Below, one piece after another: positions 1 to 9,135 of a stretch of 20,160 nucleotides of DNA. Below the pieces are notes generated by a model, which made no database searches, was not told the DNA's origin, and was given only the letters and a program-made list of their open reading frames with translations. The stretch comes from Chromera velia. Its lineage: Eukaryota; Sar; Chromeraceae. A program made the translations under genes and the position numbers. Positions within the stretch are counted from its first letter, which is position 1. Every line of letters starts with the position of its first letter. Location of the stretch: positions 164,984 to 185,143 of the forward strand of contig JAHBMJ010001768.1 in NCBI GenBank assembly GCA_018398765.1. Reading direction: 5' to 3'.

Positions 1-342
1 GAAATGTTGAGGCAGAGGGTGGAAGTTGGGAGACACACGAGAGACTGACAAGAGGCGCATGGCAGAGAGAGAGAGAAGAATGATCAATGCTGCTGATGCA
101 TGTATAGATTTAGGCACCAGTGCATGCCCTCCTTTTCTGTGTCTTTTACGAGGGGAGGAGGGGACGGGGTGAGATCGGTAGGTGCTCTGCTTCCTTTCTG
201 CCAGTTCAGTTTCTTTCTGTGCACTCATATACGTACATCGGCTTCCATTTGCGTGGTGTCTGTCTGCTTGTGTGTGAAAACACAAATCACTTGCCTTCCT
301 TCCTGCTTGCCTGCGAGCACGACTCTTCAATTCTCCCTGCAG

Positions 343-987
343 GATTTTCGCGTTGTCCCCGCAAGTGCGTCGATATGTGCGGGTCAGTCGGCACCTTGCG
401 TGCGTCAATAACACACTTCAACAAGAGAGAACAAAGAGAGAGGGGGAGGGAGGGTCAAACTTTGTTCGAACATTTTTTTGGTGATATGTCCTTGAACGCA
501 CTTGTTTGACTGGCACGCACGGTCCTTCCAACAACTCAAGACGATGCCAGCAAAGCGAGAAAGAAATGCGTGGTGTGTGTGCACGTGTGGTGACCCTCTG
601 AGAACACCTGCAGGTTGCTGTGCATTTAAGCGAGTCCCTTCATTCTAAAAATGTTTGTCCGAATGTTTTCTGTTGTTTGGTAAAGGTTGTGATATGCATG
701 CAGTAGGGTATCAGAAGTTGATCATTCATTCACTTGGTTTTGAAAAGAGATCGAGCTGGTGCGTTGTTTGTTTGCAGCTGTTGTCCAAGAGAGCTTATGT
801 GTACGGCCTGACGCCTGTGTTGATTCTCCTGGCGGCTGTGGCCCTGAGCTTGGTGTCCAACCTTCTTGTGTGTGTCTTTCTCGCCAGGTGGGTGGGTGGT
901 TGGGCTCTTGCTGACGCACAACGAAAGAAAGTAAACAGAAGGGACCTGAGCAGGAAGGAAGAAGGTGAACCGACAAGCAAGCAAGTC

Positions 988-1028
<41 letters not shown>

Positions 1029-2061
1029 CAGTAGCTAGAGAGAGAGACGAAGGGACCCGCTTGATTGATCGAATGAATCATCATACGCCGATCGCTTAGG
1101 TAAGTTTGTCTGTAGTCAGACAGATTCAATTTTGCAGACGCAAACAAAACAAATGCCACCGGCCAGAGGTGCTCCCGGCACACAAAGAAAGAACGAGACG
1201 TGAGGGAAGTGCAGGTGTCATGTGAATCTTTCTCTCCCTCTAATTCGTCGTTTTGTATCACCATCGACACAGAGGGATACACCACTGGTTGATTCTGTCG
1301 ACAGAAAGAAACACAGACAGACAGACAGACAGACAGAGTCAGAATTGCACAACACACCACCTCTCTCTGCTCAATTGCCTCCCTGCTTGATTGCAGTATG
1401 TTCTTCATCACGTTTGTGGGACCTCTCTGGTTGATTCACTCACAGAGGTACAAAAAGTGAGTTGGAGTCCATCCGTCAGTGTGTAAGGGACAGAGAGAGA
1501 GAGAGAGAGAGAGAGGATAGGCACGTGAATGAATGACTCAGCAAGTCAGTGAATGAGCAAGTGGCTAATGAAGTGTGGGTGCGAAAATAGACACGAGGAC
1601 CGCCATTGACTTTCCCTGCCCCCCTGACAAAAAGCACGCAAGAGAGTCGTACACAAATTCTGGTGTCAAAACTATTGTTGTTCTATGTGGTTTTTGCCTC
1701 CTTTGTCTGTCTTGTTCTGCGTGGACTTCGATCCTTTTCTTTACGTGGCTGCATGCCTCTTTGGGAGCATGAAAGGAATCGCGTCTCATTCTTGTGTCTT
1801 TCTGATTTGTCCCTAAAATACCGCCTTGTCATAGTTTCCCGACTCATGCAACTGCACGGTACAGTCAGATAGTATTACAGGCACAAAGGAAACTACATAC
1901 GCAAAGAGATAAGAAGTGACAATGTCTCTGCTTGTGATTTGTTTCTGTCTGGCTGGCATTTCGGTGTGTTTCTTCGTCTTTCAAATTTTGTTGACCTCTC
2001 TCTGTGCAGCGAAATTCAAGGTCCGTGGGACATTGCTCATGTCCGGAGTTACCACAACTGA
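343..2061 (+). CDS. PIGC: GPI-GlcNAc transferase subunit PIG-C/GPI2, 3' part (4 exons)
   Basis: The last four exons are 343-382, 778-887, 1397-1456 and 2010-2061, with stop TGA at 2059-2061. Splice phases agree at all three internal junctions (0, 2, 2) and every intron is GT...GCAG (donors GTCAGT, GTGGGT, GTGAGT). The joined product has a basic stretch ending FALSPQVRRYVR, a long hydrophobic segment (GLTPVLILLAAVALSLVSN), a second one (MFFITFVGPLWLI), then QRYKNEIQGPWDIAHV and a short tail. The K-N-x-I-x-GPWD-x-A signature near the C-terminus is characteristic of PIG-C/Gpi2. That family is a polytopic ER membrane subunit of the complex that transfers GlcNAc to phosphatidylinositol, the first step of GPI-anchor synthesis. 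The exon at 343 opens in phase 2, so upstream exons are required; I found none in 1-342 and infer they lie left of the window. The C-terminal tail after GPWD is shorter than I recall for the human protein. Confidence 0.82.
991..1025. repeat. (AG)n microsatellite in PIG-C intron
   Basis: About 17 perfect AG units lie in the intron between the exons at 778-887 and 1397-1456. A second GA run of about 12 units is at 1492-1515 in the following intron, shortly after its GTGAGT donor. They create spurious open frames on both strands. Confidence 0.9.
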
Positions 2062-2830
2062 AACCTATCGTAGCACGCTCACAAAAAATAAACTTTGATG
2101 AAGTTGGAAATGTTTGAAGAAAAAAGCTACCTGCAAACATAAATATTCGAGGCTAGACACAGGCCCCCGATCTGACCTTCACACTTTTGCCACCCCCTCG
2201 TACAGACCGAGTCAACCTTTCGAGGAACAGACAGAAGCCGGATTAAAGAGATATAATATTTTTGAATGATTTATAAAGGTGCGAATTCAACCAGTTTCAG
2301 TCAAATAATGCCTCAAATTTCTTGGTCATGATTTGAAGAATCATGATCATGATCATCCACTTTCGCGATCGGCCCATATTTCTATGCTTTTAGCGTTTTA
2401 CGGCAACGCACGACACAATTTAATTCATCATCATCATCATACGCCATCGCTATCGGCCTATAAATAGGCGTCTAGCGTTCGGCGGCAATGCACGATCGAG
2501 GCAGTTCGGTTCTTTACACCAGCAGTTCACTTTAATTTATACACAATTTAATTAGTTTCTAACATCTTTTAATTCAATTAATTTCTAATACAGTGAAACA
2601 TTTATATATAAAACGCAAAATAAAATAAGATGTATCTATTGTTTTTGTCTTATGCAAATTGAGTAATTCTCTGTTTTGGTCCTCTTTTTTTAAAAAAAAA
2701 TATTTCAAAGAAAAACTTGATCCACTCTTCTGTTATTGTTTTCTTTACAAGTTCAATATGCATAGTCTTTTAATATCTTCTAAGCATTGCGTTTATTTAG
2801 TCTTTTTTTTTGTATTCACTTAGTCGTTTG
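2062..2830. other. AT-rich intergenic spacer
   Basis: No coding frame is supported. After the PIG-C stop the sequence becomes clearly AT-rich (especially 2520-2830). It holds an interrupted palindrome at 2326-2346 (TCATGATT, 5 nt, AATCATGA), a CAT trinucleotide run near 2430-2450, and a TATA-bearing segment described separately. The base composition contrasts sharply with both flanking genes and suggests transposon-derived or non-genic spacer. Confidence 0.6.
2369..2535 (+). repeat. TATA-bearing LTR-like segment, copy A
   Basis: Two imperfect copies of a block (ATCGGCC, a TAGCGTT core, CGGCAAYGCACGA) occur about 83 bp apart at 2369 and 2452. The second carries a strong TATA box (CTATAAATAGG, about 2459-2469). 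It is followed by CGAGGCAGTTCGGTT and TTTACACCAGCAG. The same order of elements recurs at 6840-6970: TATAAATAG, GAGGTTCAGTT, TTTACAACAGCAG. A shared TATA-leader-end arrangement in AT-rich spacer fits U3/R/U5 of old solo LTRs, but I could not define element ends or target-site duplications. Confidence 0.35.
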
Positions 2831-3360
2831 TTCTTCAAAAAAATGATGATTTGTAGGCGCAGGTTTTCGACGGCGACCCTTGCGCGCCCGGCGCTTTGTA
2901 GCTACAGGGCCGGGCCGGGTGCTGCATGAGCGGTCACTGCCGCGCATGCTGATGATTGAGGGTTTTTTCATGCATGCCGCGTCCCCATATATGAGAGCAT
3001 GCAGGTGCATATGCTGGGATGCATGCATGCAGGCGTATGCATGTGCTGATCGAGAGATGCAGTCGTGCCTGACCTTTGTGATGTGCGCAAGCGGCGCATA
3101 TTCCACCAGAACATGCGGAAAGAGGCTTCTGTCACAGCAAAGAGGGCTAGAGGGGACAGCTAGGACAAATGCAGCGGACGAATCAGCCACATATTCAGGA
3201 CCACTGCTGGACTTTGTCTTCCCACCTACCAAGCACCCAGAACCTTTCACAAACGGCCCTTCCCGTGTCAGAAGGAAGTTCCCAAATACGAAAAAGTCGA
3301 AAGACTGAAAAGAACCCCTGACATTTCCTTGACAACAAAGAACGAAAAAAAGCCGCAAAG
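2831..3360 (+). promoter_or_regulatory. Upstream/leader region of the tetraspan gene
   Basis: This 530-bp stretch is GC-richer than the spacer before it. It contains a cluster of GCATGC/TGCATG palindromes (about 2967-3055) and no TATA box that I could place. Open frames on both strands lack splice or family support. The last bases before the ATG are purine-rich (AAAAAAGCCGCAAAG). I read it as promoter plus 5' UTR of the gene beginning at 3361; transcription start is unknown. Confidence 0.35.
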
Positions 3361-3840
3361 ATGTGCACCTGCTGGGAGGACATGAGGGCATGCTGCTTCT
3401 GCCTTCCATTGCGGATTGGGGTGATCATCTGTTCTGTGCTTTCCATCGCTGTGAACGTCCTCAGTTTCATTGACGGTAGCGAATTTTTCGGAATCATCCT
3501 CTCAGTCATCTTCATTGCCTGTGGTATCGCCGGCACGTTCGCTGCCATTCAGCGCAATCCGCATCTGCTACAGTTCTACATGATTTACGCCATGATTGCG
3601 TTCGGAATCAATCTCATCTTGACCATCGTTTACGCTCTCGGACAGAACGCAGAAGCCTTCTGGGGGTATCTTGTCACCACGCTCGTGTACCTGTTCCTGT
3701 GCGGTCTACTCACATCCTTTGATAAGGTGCTCAGGGCGGGCGGAACAGGAGACGAAATGAAAAGTGAGTCTGCCTGCATTTTCGCCATCATGCAGACAAC
3801 AGACACAGACACAGACACCGGCCAGCCATACAGACACACG

Positions 3841-3881
<41 letters not shown>

Positions 3882-3883
3882 AC

Positions 3884-3950
<67 letters not shown>

Positions 3951-4014
3951 GAGAGAGGTGTGTGTGTGTGTGTACGTGCGTGTGTGCCTGCATGTGTGCG
4001 GGTGCAGGTGCGTG

Positions 4015-4053
<39 letters not shown>

Positions 4054-4199
4054 CTGTCTGTGTCTGTCTGTCTGTCTGTCTGGCTGTCTGTCTATTTGTT
4101 CGTCTGTTTAAATCTCGCTGACTCTCCCTCCTTCTCCCCTCCTCCCCTCCTCCTCTCCTCCCTCCCTCCCTCTCTCCCGCTCTCTCTCTCTCTGCGTCG

Positions 4200-4263
<64 letters not shown>

Positions 4264-4728
4264 GTGTAAGTGAGTGAGTCAGTGAGTGAGTGAGTGAGTG
4301 AGTGAGTGAATGAATGAGTGAGTGAGTGAGTGAGTGAGTGTCAGTGAGTGAGTCAGTGAGTGAGTGTTTGAGCTACTGGTAAGTGTGTGCATTGGATGAT
4401 GTAAGGGATTTTCGTTTCACAACACATTCAGGTAATTCTCTTTTGTCTACACTCCCGTGTTGATTCTTCTGCAGGCGCGTCCGAGTTGAGAACCCTCCAA
4501 TGGCAGCAACAGAACGGGGGGGCAATGTCGCAAGGATATCCACAGGCACACTACACTCCTCTCCCAGGGCAACAACACTACGGGAACCCTCAGCAGGTCT
4601 CGCCGTACCCACACCAACAGCCAAGCTACGCACCACCCCACACCACCTACCCCCCACAACCACAACAGGGATATTACCCACCGCCTCAGTACGGAGCCCC
4701 TCCGCCCACCGCCCCGACACTTCCATGA
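3361..4728 (+). CDS. Four-helix (tetraspan) membrane protein with Pro/Gln/Tyr-rich tail
   Basis: Complete two-exon gene: 3361-3763 and 4475-4728, with a 711-bp intron (donor GTGAGT, acceptor TCTGCAG). Phase 1 matches on both sides and the total of 657 nt gives 218 residues. The N-terminus is cysteine-rich (C2, C4, C11, C12, C14), possibly acylated. Four hydrophobic helices are clear at about residues 17-37, 43-63, 72-93 and 100-120, with short loops. After the fourth helix the chain becomes hydrophilic. Exon 2 encodes about 84 residues dominated by Pro, Gln, Tyr and Gly, including several YxxP and PPxY-like turns, which suits a cytosolic, disordered protein-binding tail. The topology resembles MARVEL/tetraspan-like vesicle proteins, but I see no family-defining motif and leave the function open. 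Confidence is high that it is a gene and low on its role. Confidence 0.85.
3833..4370. repeat. Compound microsatellite filling the tetraspan intron
   Basis: Consecutive blocks are (CA)n to about 3950, (GT)n with interruptions to about 4016, (TCTG)n 4017-4092, CT-rich 4123-4220, (GT)n 4219-4266, and (GTGA)n with GTCA interruptions 4267-4370. CA followed by GT makes a potential long hairpin. The block accounts for most of the 711-bp intron. The GTGA unit matches this intron's own donor sequence (GTGAGT at 3764). Confidence 0.9.
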
Positions 4729-5640
4729 GCCCAAAAGAGGGCGGAAGGAGAAGGGAGTTAGTGAGTCAGTCAGTCGAAAAAGGTGGAAGAGAGAAGAGAA
4801 GGCGGAGAAAGGCTCTAGCAGATGTCTCCCATTCAAAAATTCATTCATTCACATGCATTCAAGTTCTTGTCAGATCGTCAATTCAGTGGATCGTCTGCCT
4901 TAATTCCGGAATCGAGTGCAGATTTCGGACTTTGAAACGAAGACGGAGTGAAGGCAATTAAGTCAGTGATGGTGACCTGGTTTCACGTGCAGGGAAAGAA
5001 ACGTGAAGTGATCGAGTCAATTTTGCAAACACATGCAGGGATGCCAGATAGAGCTAGACCTTTTGCAAGCGACCAACCAGCATTGAATCAAAAGTGTCCG
5101 GCCTATAGCAGCAACTTGAGTGCGCCTTCCAGTTGGACATCTTGCAAGCTAGACAAATGAAATGAAAGGGATTCCAGAGGTCTTCTTTTCTTTGCAGCAT
5201 TTTTTGCATGGTATCTGCTTCTCTCTTTTTAATTAATGTTTCTTTTCTCCTGATGTCATTCCGTTCTTCCTTTCCCCCTCTTTTCTTTTGTCCATCTTCC
5301 TCCCTGGTTTCCTCCCATTCTTCTTTTCTTCCCCCCTTCCTCGTTTCCTCCCTCCCGTGCCCCTTTCGCCTCCCTTGCTTCCTTCCTTCCTTCCTTCTTT
5401 CCTTCTTCCATTCATTCATTCCTAGCTTCCTTCTCTCAAGTTTTCCCGAGTCCGCGTTTTTGTTCTTCCCAACGGTTCCATCCTCCTTTTCTTCCAAGTT
5501 AAAGTGGCAAGTTTTCTTCCCAGTGCTTCTTTGCTTCTTGTCATCTTTTTCTTTCAGCACTAGTACTACTTTCATCATTATCACCAATCCCATTTTTTTT
5601 TTTTTACATTTTACTTAGTAAGTTTAATCCTTTCCTCGAT
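4729..5640. other. 3' flank of tetraspan gene with long pyrimidine tract
   Basis: No gene is supported. 4729-5200 is probably 3' UTR and flank; the open frames there show no family or splice signal. About 5205-5610 is a roughly 400-bp plus-strand C/T tract with CTTC and TTCC repeats, then a T run near 5595. The same tract read on the minus strand gives a Lys/Glu/Arg-only pseudo-protein, a compositional artefact. Confidence 0.6.
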
Positions 5641-5694
5641 CTTTTCTGGCCTCATTTCTGATTTTAAAAGAATAAGTTTTTTTTATATGCAATA

Positions 5695-5719
5695 AATCAT
5701 GATCTACTAGATCATGATT
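5695..5719. repeat. 25-bp palindrome with 12-bp perfect arms
   Basis: AATCATGATCTA, a central C, then TAGATCATGATT: arms of 12 bp with no mismatch. It sits at the edge of the AT-rich 5640-5860 spacer, and a related TCATGATT inverted repeat occurs at 2326-2346 in the other AT-rich spacer. It could be a terminal structure of a small repeat element or a protein-binding site; neither is demonstrated. Confidence 0.7.
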
Positions 5720-5920
5720 GTGAGTATAGTCATGATTAATTTGTGCATGAATCTAGATATTAATGAATTTAAACAGTTTGTATAAATGTGTACAAAATTC
5801 AATATATATGCTACTACAAAGTAGTCTAACGTCTATGGGCCTGTCCATGGGCTTAAAGTTATTTGAACTGTTGTGCTGTGATCTGAATGGGCATGGAAGC
5901 CCATACCGATGAAGGGAGAC

Positions 5921-6115
5921 GTGCTGTGATCTAATTTAGAGTCGCTGGCACGCGAGCGGCGCGGCCCCAGAAAAATATAAGGCACGCAGCAGGGCGCGCG
6001 CGCGCGAATTGCGGCGTACTGTGATCTAATTTGGAGTCGCTGACGCGCGGGCGGCGCGGCCCCAGAAAAATATAAGGCGCGCGGCAGGGCGCGCGCGCAC
6101 GAATTATGGCGGCGC
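5921..6115. repeat. 95-bp GC-rich tandem duplication with TATA-like boxes
   Basis: Two adjacent copies offset by 95 bp start at about 5921 and 6016. Each contains GTGATCTAATTT, then GAGTCGCTG, a GCG-rich block, the invariant GGCCCCAGAAAAATATAAGG, and a run of GCGCGC ending CGAATT. Divergence is roughly 10%, mostly transitions in the GC blocks. A truncated third start (GTGCTGTGATCTGAAT) lies at about 5872. The AAAAATATAAGG in each copy looks like a TATA element inside very GC-rich DNA. Confidence 0.85.
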
Positions 6116-6302
6116 GGCACGCGGCGGCTCCTAGGCGGCGGCGTGCATATTATCGCGGCCCCGGAAATTAGCCCTTCCTATATTCTACCGGCATTGAGTT
6201 TGATATGTGGCGAGCTATGCGCAGAAATTCAGCTTAGCCGATTATGCGACAGTCCATGCACCGATTTTAACCACGGTTTCCCACAGAAATTCAAAATCCG
6301 AT

Positions 6303-6346
6303 TCGAAAGACTTTTGGAAAACTTGAAATTTGGGAAAGTCTTTCGA
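6303..6346. repeat. Perfect 12-bp-arm hairpin
   Basis: TCGAAAGACTTT (6303-6314) and its exact complement AAAGTCTTTCGA (6335-6346) are separated by a 20-nt loop. No poly-T follows closely, so it is not an obvious Pol III terminator. It lies in repeat-derived sequence. Confidence 0.75.
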
Positions 6347-6809
6347 CAACCCAAAATTAAAAATCTCACTGCAACATTTCAAGGATCCGATACCGACAGA
6401 ATTGAACCTTTAAGTTGAATTTCGAACAGTCTGACCTTTGTGAACCTTCTGACAGTTTCTAAGCCTCTACCAGCTTACTTCCTTCACACTCTTACTTACG
6501 GAAAGCATCCGTATGCATACCTAGCCTCACCTTCCTTACTCTAGCTAACTTGCATCATTGCCATCCACTCCTTGCAATCCAAACCATAACTTCACCTAGC
6601 TGTCACTTAGCCGTCTCCTTTCCAGGACAGCTAGCAACAGTCACTCTCTCTAGCCTCATTCTACTCCCAGACATACGGGAGCCATAGAGGAGCTACTGGC
6701 TCTGTCCTAGTGCCAACCAAGCCTGTAGTAGTAGGTTACTGTAGGTACATTGATACAAGCTTTATAGATTCATCATATTATTAAATTTATCACTTGCATA
6801 CACTTGCAT

Positions 6810-6975
6810 CATCATCATATGTTATCACTGTAGTATTATTATATCGGCATCTACTCTAGCGTCCACCATATAATCGGCATAGTATAAATACTAGGTATAA
6901 ATAGCGGTTTAATATTTGATAACAACTTAGAAGGAGGTTCAGTTGTATCATGTTTACAACAGCAGCCGACTTTAT
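6810..6975 (+). repeat. TATA-bearing LTR-like segment, copy B
   Basis: The order is CATCATCATCATATGTTATCAC, TATCGGC, CTAGCGTCC, GGTATAAATAGCGG (about 6893-6906), GAGGTTCAGTT, then TTTACAACAGCAGCCGAC. The order and several words match the segment at 2369-2535. A possible LTR would run from the TGTTA at about 6819 to the ACAACA near 6961, but I see no internal polyprotein and no confirmed boundaries. Confidence 0.35.
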
Positions 6976-7238
6976 AATTTTAAATTTAATTTATCAAAGT
7001 AGTAATTTAACTGTAATTAATTGTCCTAGCTTTTAAAATTAAAAAAAGAAAATCATAATTAAAATCAAATTTTAAACTACATATGGCTATAATCTATGAG
7101 TCCTATCATTCACTTCTTTTGCATAGAATGATTTTTGTTACTGCAATCTAGACGGTAATAATCTTTTTAATACTAATAAATGGACATAATTTAACATGCT
7201 GTGTCCACGGAAGGTGATGAAAACTTAATTCTATACAT

Positions 7239-7240
<2 letters not shown>

Positions 7241-7288
<48 letters not shown>

Positions 7289-7500
7289 AGAGAGAGTCAC
7301 AGAGGGCATTGTTTCAAGTTCTATGCAGAGTTTTGTTTGTTAATTGGTTATCAACTTGTATTGCGTTTCGTTTGTAACTTGGAGGTCAAAATAGAATCCT
7401 CTTGCCAGTCTGAGCCCCCCAGTAGAGTCTACTTGCGTCTTTCTTTCTTTCTTTCCTTCCTTCCTTCCTTCCTTCTTTCTTTCTTTCTTTCTTTCTTAAA
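7241..7500. repeat. (AC)n and (TTTC/TTCC)n microsatellites 3' of the phosphodiesterase
   Basis: (ACAT)n/(AC)n followed by (GA)n occupies 7241-7297, and a TTTC/TTCC tract 7438-7497. Both lie just downstream of the minus-strand stop codon at 7598, so they fall in its 3' UTR or flank. Confidence 0.85.
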
Positions 7501-7597
7501 GTTTCTTTGTTTGTTTGTTTGTACAGACTACTGCTTACGATGCGATGCGACTGTTTCTTCAAGAGGTTCGGTCGGAATTTACGTGACAAACGGACAG

Positions 7598-8229
7598 TTA
7601 GGCATTGGACTTCGATTCGATGGGTAGGGCTGTGAGCACGGCAGGAGTCGACACGGTGTCCTCTCGTCGATTTTGCGCTTGTACCTCCTGTACCGGTAGC
7701 TCGTTGATTCTATCCGATAGGTCAATAGAATCCGACGACACCGTGCGAGCATAGGGTACCTTTGCAGGCTGTACAGAAGACTCCTCAAGGAGAAGGGGCC
7801 TGGCTGCCTTCAGTGCTCCTTTGGGTTCAGGGGGTCCGACAGAGTTTGTGGTTCCGTGCGGAGGACCCGAGGGACCTTTTGTGTTGAGTCCTAAAATCGT
7901 TTTAAAGTTCTTTGGGAGGGATATATTCACAGAGGGAAGGGATGCTAAAGAATCCTCTCCTCCTCCTGACTGACTGACGTCACCGTTGAGTTGCGGGTCT
8001 TCAAATAGAGATGATTGAAGCAAGTCGACAGTTTCGGGGCGCTTCCATGCCTCCACGTTGCTATCCAAATTGGACAAACAGACAGATGCAATCACTCCTC
8101 CACCAGAGCTACCCTCCCGGGAACTGCGTATGCTGCTTCTCTGATTCCCTGTCCCCTTCTCCTTCTGATCCCGACCTCTGGCACCACCCCGATCCCCTTC
8201 GCTCCCCTTGCTTTTTTCCTTCCGTCGCT
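7598..8229 (-). other. Phosphodiesterase last exon: end of domain and disordered tail
   Basis: The frame stays open from the likely acceptor (CCTGCAG, ending at 8230) to the stop at 7598. It starts with a Lys/Glu/Gly/Arg/Ser-rich insert, then VIASVCLSNLDSNVEAWKR, which matches the final PDE helix with its N-x-x-x-W. About 145 further residues rich in Ser, Pro, Gly and acidic residues form a tail with no known motif. The join to exon 12 is unresolved because two frames of exon 12 (PVVKLMIEQES or PSSEIDDRAG) can each be linked by a different splice pair. The first fits the family better. Confidence 0.7.
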
Positions 8230-9049
8230 CTGCAGGCAGTTCTCTATCTCAAGAGGGACCCATGCTCGTCTGTTGGCCTTCACCAGTCCCCCCCCCTGAC
8301 TGGGTTGGCCTTTTTGATAAAGTCTCGATTTGTCCCAGGAGGACAAAGAGTTCCCTGCAGGGCATGCACAAAGGAGACGATCGAGAGAGAATCTTTTGTT
8401 CAGCCGGCAAACGACACGCGAAGAAAGAAATATACCGTGACAGACAACGGAGGCTCCCATGGGGGTATGCAAGCAAAAAACTGTTCTTCAATTCCGATTC
8501 CTGCTCGATCATCAATTTCACTACTGGGCCTGCATGGAGGTAGGTTCGAAAGGAAAGCGATCAGTCTCACTCAGTCAGACGAGTCCAAACAAGAGATACG
8601 CTGATGTGTTTGTTTGGCTTTCTCATTCTCTCTGTCTTTCTCTCTCTCTCTCTATGTCTATCCCTCCCTGTATCGCCCACTCTCTTTCTCTCCTCTCTGA
8701 GACTCCGTCCCTTCTTCCGTCTCTTTCTTTCTCTTTCCTCCCCGTGCCCCTTTCGCTCTACGCTAACCGAGCTACTACGTTCACCTACCCACCCCCCCAC
8801 CTGCAGACGAATGTGAGGAATCCCACCTGGGACCTGCACATGCCGATGGGAGAGGTGTCTGTCCTGTTGCACAAGGGAGACACGGGCAGGCCCAGGCTCT
8901 TCTCCCTGTCCCCCTGGTCGAAGAATTCAGAGACCACACACAGAGATCGGGCAAGGTGAATCGGCCAGGGCTTGGCGCTGTGTCCTGCAGGGATCGAGAT
9001 TGAAGTATTGAGGGGGAGTGCAGGCAAGAATGCAAGAAGGAAGAAAACG

Positions 9050-9081
<32 letters not shown>

Positions 9082-9096
9082 GCACGCACGCACACA

Positions 9097-9135
<39 letters not shown>

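Larger units (their letters stand above)
6120..7240. other. AT-rich spacer between 95-bp repeats and the phosphodiesterase 3' end
   Basis: No gene is supported. An open frame at 6143-6418 starts with GTG, matches nothing I know, and contains a perfect hairpin. The rest is AT-rich with scattered CAT repeats and the second LTR-like segment. Confidence 0.5.

Noticed and set aside
1575-1872. Hydrophobic open frames resembling membrane helices
   Set aside because: They lie in the last PIG-C intron. Phase and the GPWD exon at 2010 show that they are skipped, and no good acceptor-donor pair frames them.
3630-4269. Long open frames of Cys/Val, His/Thr and Leu/Ser repeats on both strands
   Set aside because: They are translations of the CA, GT, TCTG and CT microsatellites in the tetraspan intron; the real frame leaves at the GTGAGT donor at 3764.
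5054-5618. Minus-strand Lys/Glu/Arg-rich frame and plus-strand Ser/Phe/Leu frame of over 130 codons
   Set aside because: Both come from a single C/T tract with no stop-forming composition. No start context, splice site or motif supports them.
6143-6418. 91-codon plus-strand frame
   Set aside because: It starts with GTG, has no family similarity that I can see, and contains a perfect hairpin. It is more likely spacer.
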